Shown here piece by piece: positions 14,229 through 14,302 of a stretch of 14,302 bases of DNA. Within the stretch, counting starts at the first letter, position 1. Each line of letters starts with the position of its first letter. This DNA is from Dichloromethanomonas sp964477085 (GTDB lineage: Bacteria; Bacillota; Desulfitobacteriia; Desulfitobacteriales; Syntrophobotulaceae). Under the pieces are notes generated by a model that saw nothing but the letters and a program-made list of their open reading frames with translations, made no database searches and was not told the DNA's origin. Location: contig CAYZDF010000066.1 of NCBI GenBank assembly GCA_964477085.1, positions 1-14,302 of the forward strand. Reading direction: 5' to 3'. The position numbers and the translations under genes are program-made.

Positions 14229-14302
14229 CTCCGAGAAAAGAGCCTGGGGCAGATCGACCACGATGGGAGGGATCATCGCCGCGATGATCCCGGGCGGCCC
14301 CA
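14229..14302. other. GC-rich terminal segment, probably foreign to this contig
   Basis: 49 of 74 bases are G or C, against the AT-rich rest of the window. It contains a perfect hairpin (arms GGGATCATCG 14269-14278 and CGATGATCCC 14282-14291). Both strands have an open frame through it; the plus frame reads like a membrane protein (MGGIIAAMIPGGP). It begins where GlgB homology breaks off. Confidence 0.6.

Overview
The window looks like chromosomal DNA of a low-GC, motile, spore-forming anaerobic Firmicute, most like the Desulfosporosinus/Desulfitobacterium group (Peptococcaceae). This is inferred from the gene mix: strong AGGAGG-type ribosome binding sites, frequent TTG/GTG starts, a class I (strict-anaerobe type) hybrid cluster protein, a Bacillus-type arginine decarboxylase and MotAB. 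No single marker proves it. There is no RNA gene, CRISPR array or intact mobile element.

Layout: 1-174 is the 3' remnant of an unrecognised reading frame interrupted by TGA, followed by a terminator. 210-610 holds no convincing gene. 674-1307 is a tight cluster of four tiny proteins (38-44 aa) with variable Gly/Cys-rich heads and an almost invariant hydrophobic tail. It is closed by a terminator and preceded by a possible sigma-G-like promoter. 1746-3279 is motA-motB. 3535-5845 is a two-gene polyamine operon (arginine decarboxylase, spermidine synthase) with a good sigma-A promoter overlapped by an inverted repeat. A COQ7-like diiron protein (minus) faces that operon, and a YjaB-like acetyltransferase (plus) diverges from it. 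The acetyltransferase and hcp (minus) converge on a bidirectional terminator. hcp has a perfect 16-bp palindrome centred exactly 41.5 bp upstream of its predicted transcription start, the geometry of a CRP/FNR-type class II activator. After a 430-bp AT-rich gap come a membrane PAS-GGDEF diguanylate cyclase and, 28 bp later, fetA-fetB (metal/iron exporter). Then come a cyclase-family metal hydrolase and a glycogen branching enzyme.

The branching enzyme stops at 507 codons, before the usual C-terminal beta domain. The 74 bases after its stop are 66% G+C, unlike the AT-rich remainder, and end in a perfect hairpin. An assembly chimera at the contig end is the simplest reading.

Taken together the genes serve housekeeping and stress functions: motility, polyamines, nitrosative stress (hcp), iron export, c-di-GMP signalling and glycogen. 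The least explained parts are the small-protein cluster, the COQ7-like protein in a presumed menaquinone-using anaerobe, and the palindromes around hcp.
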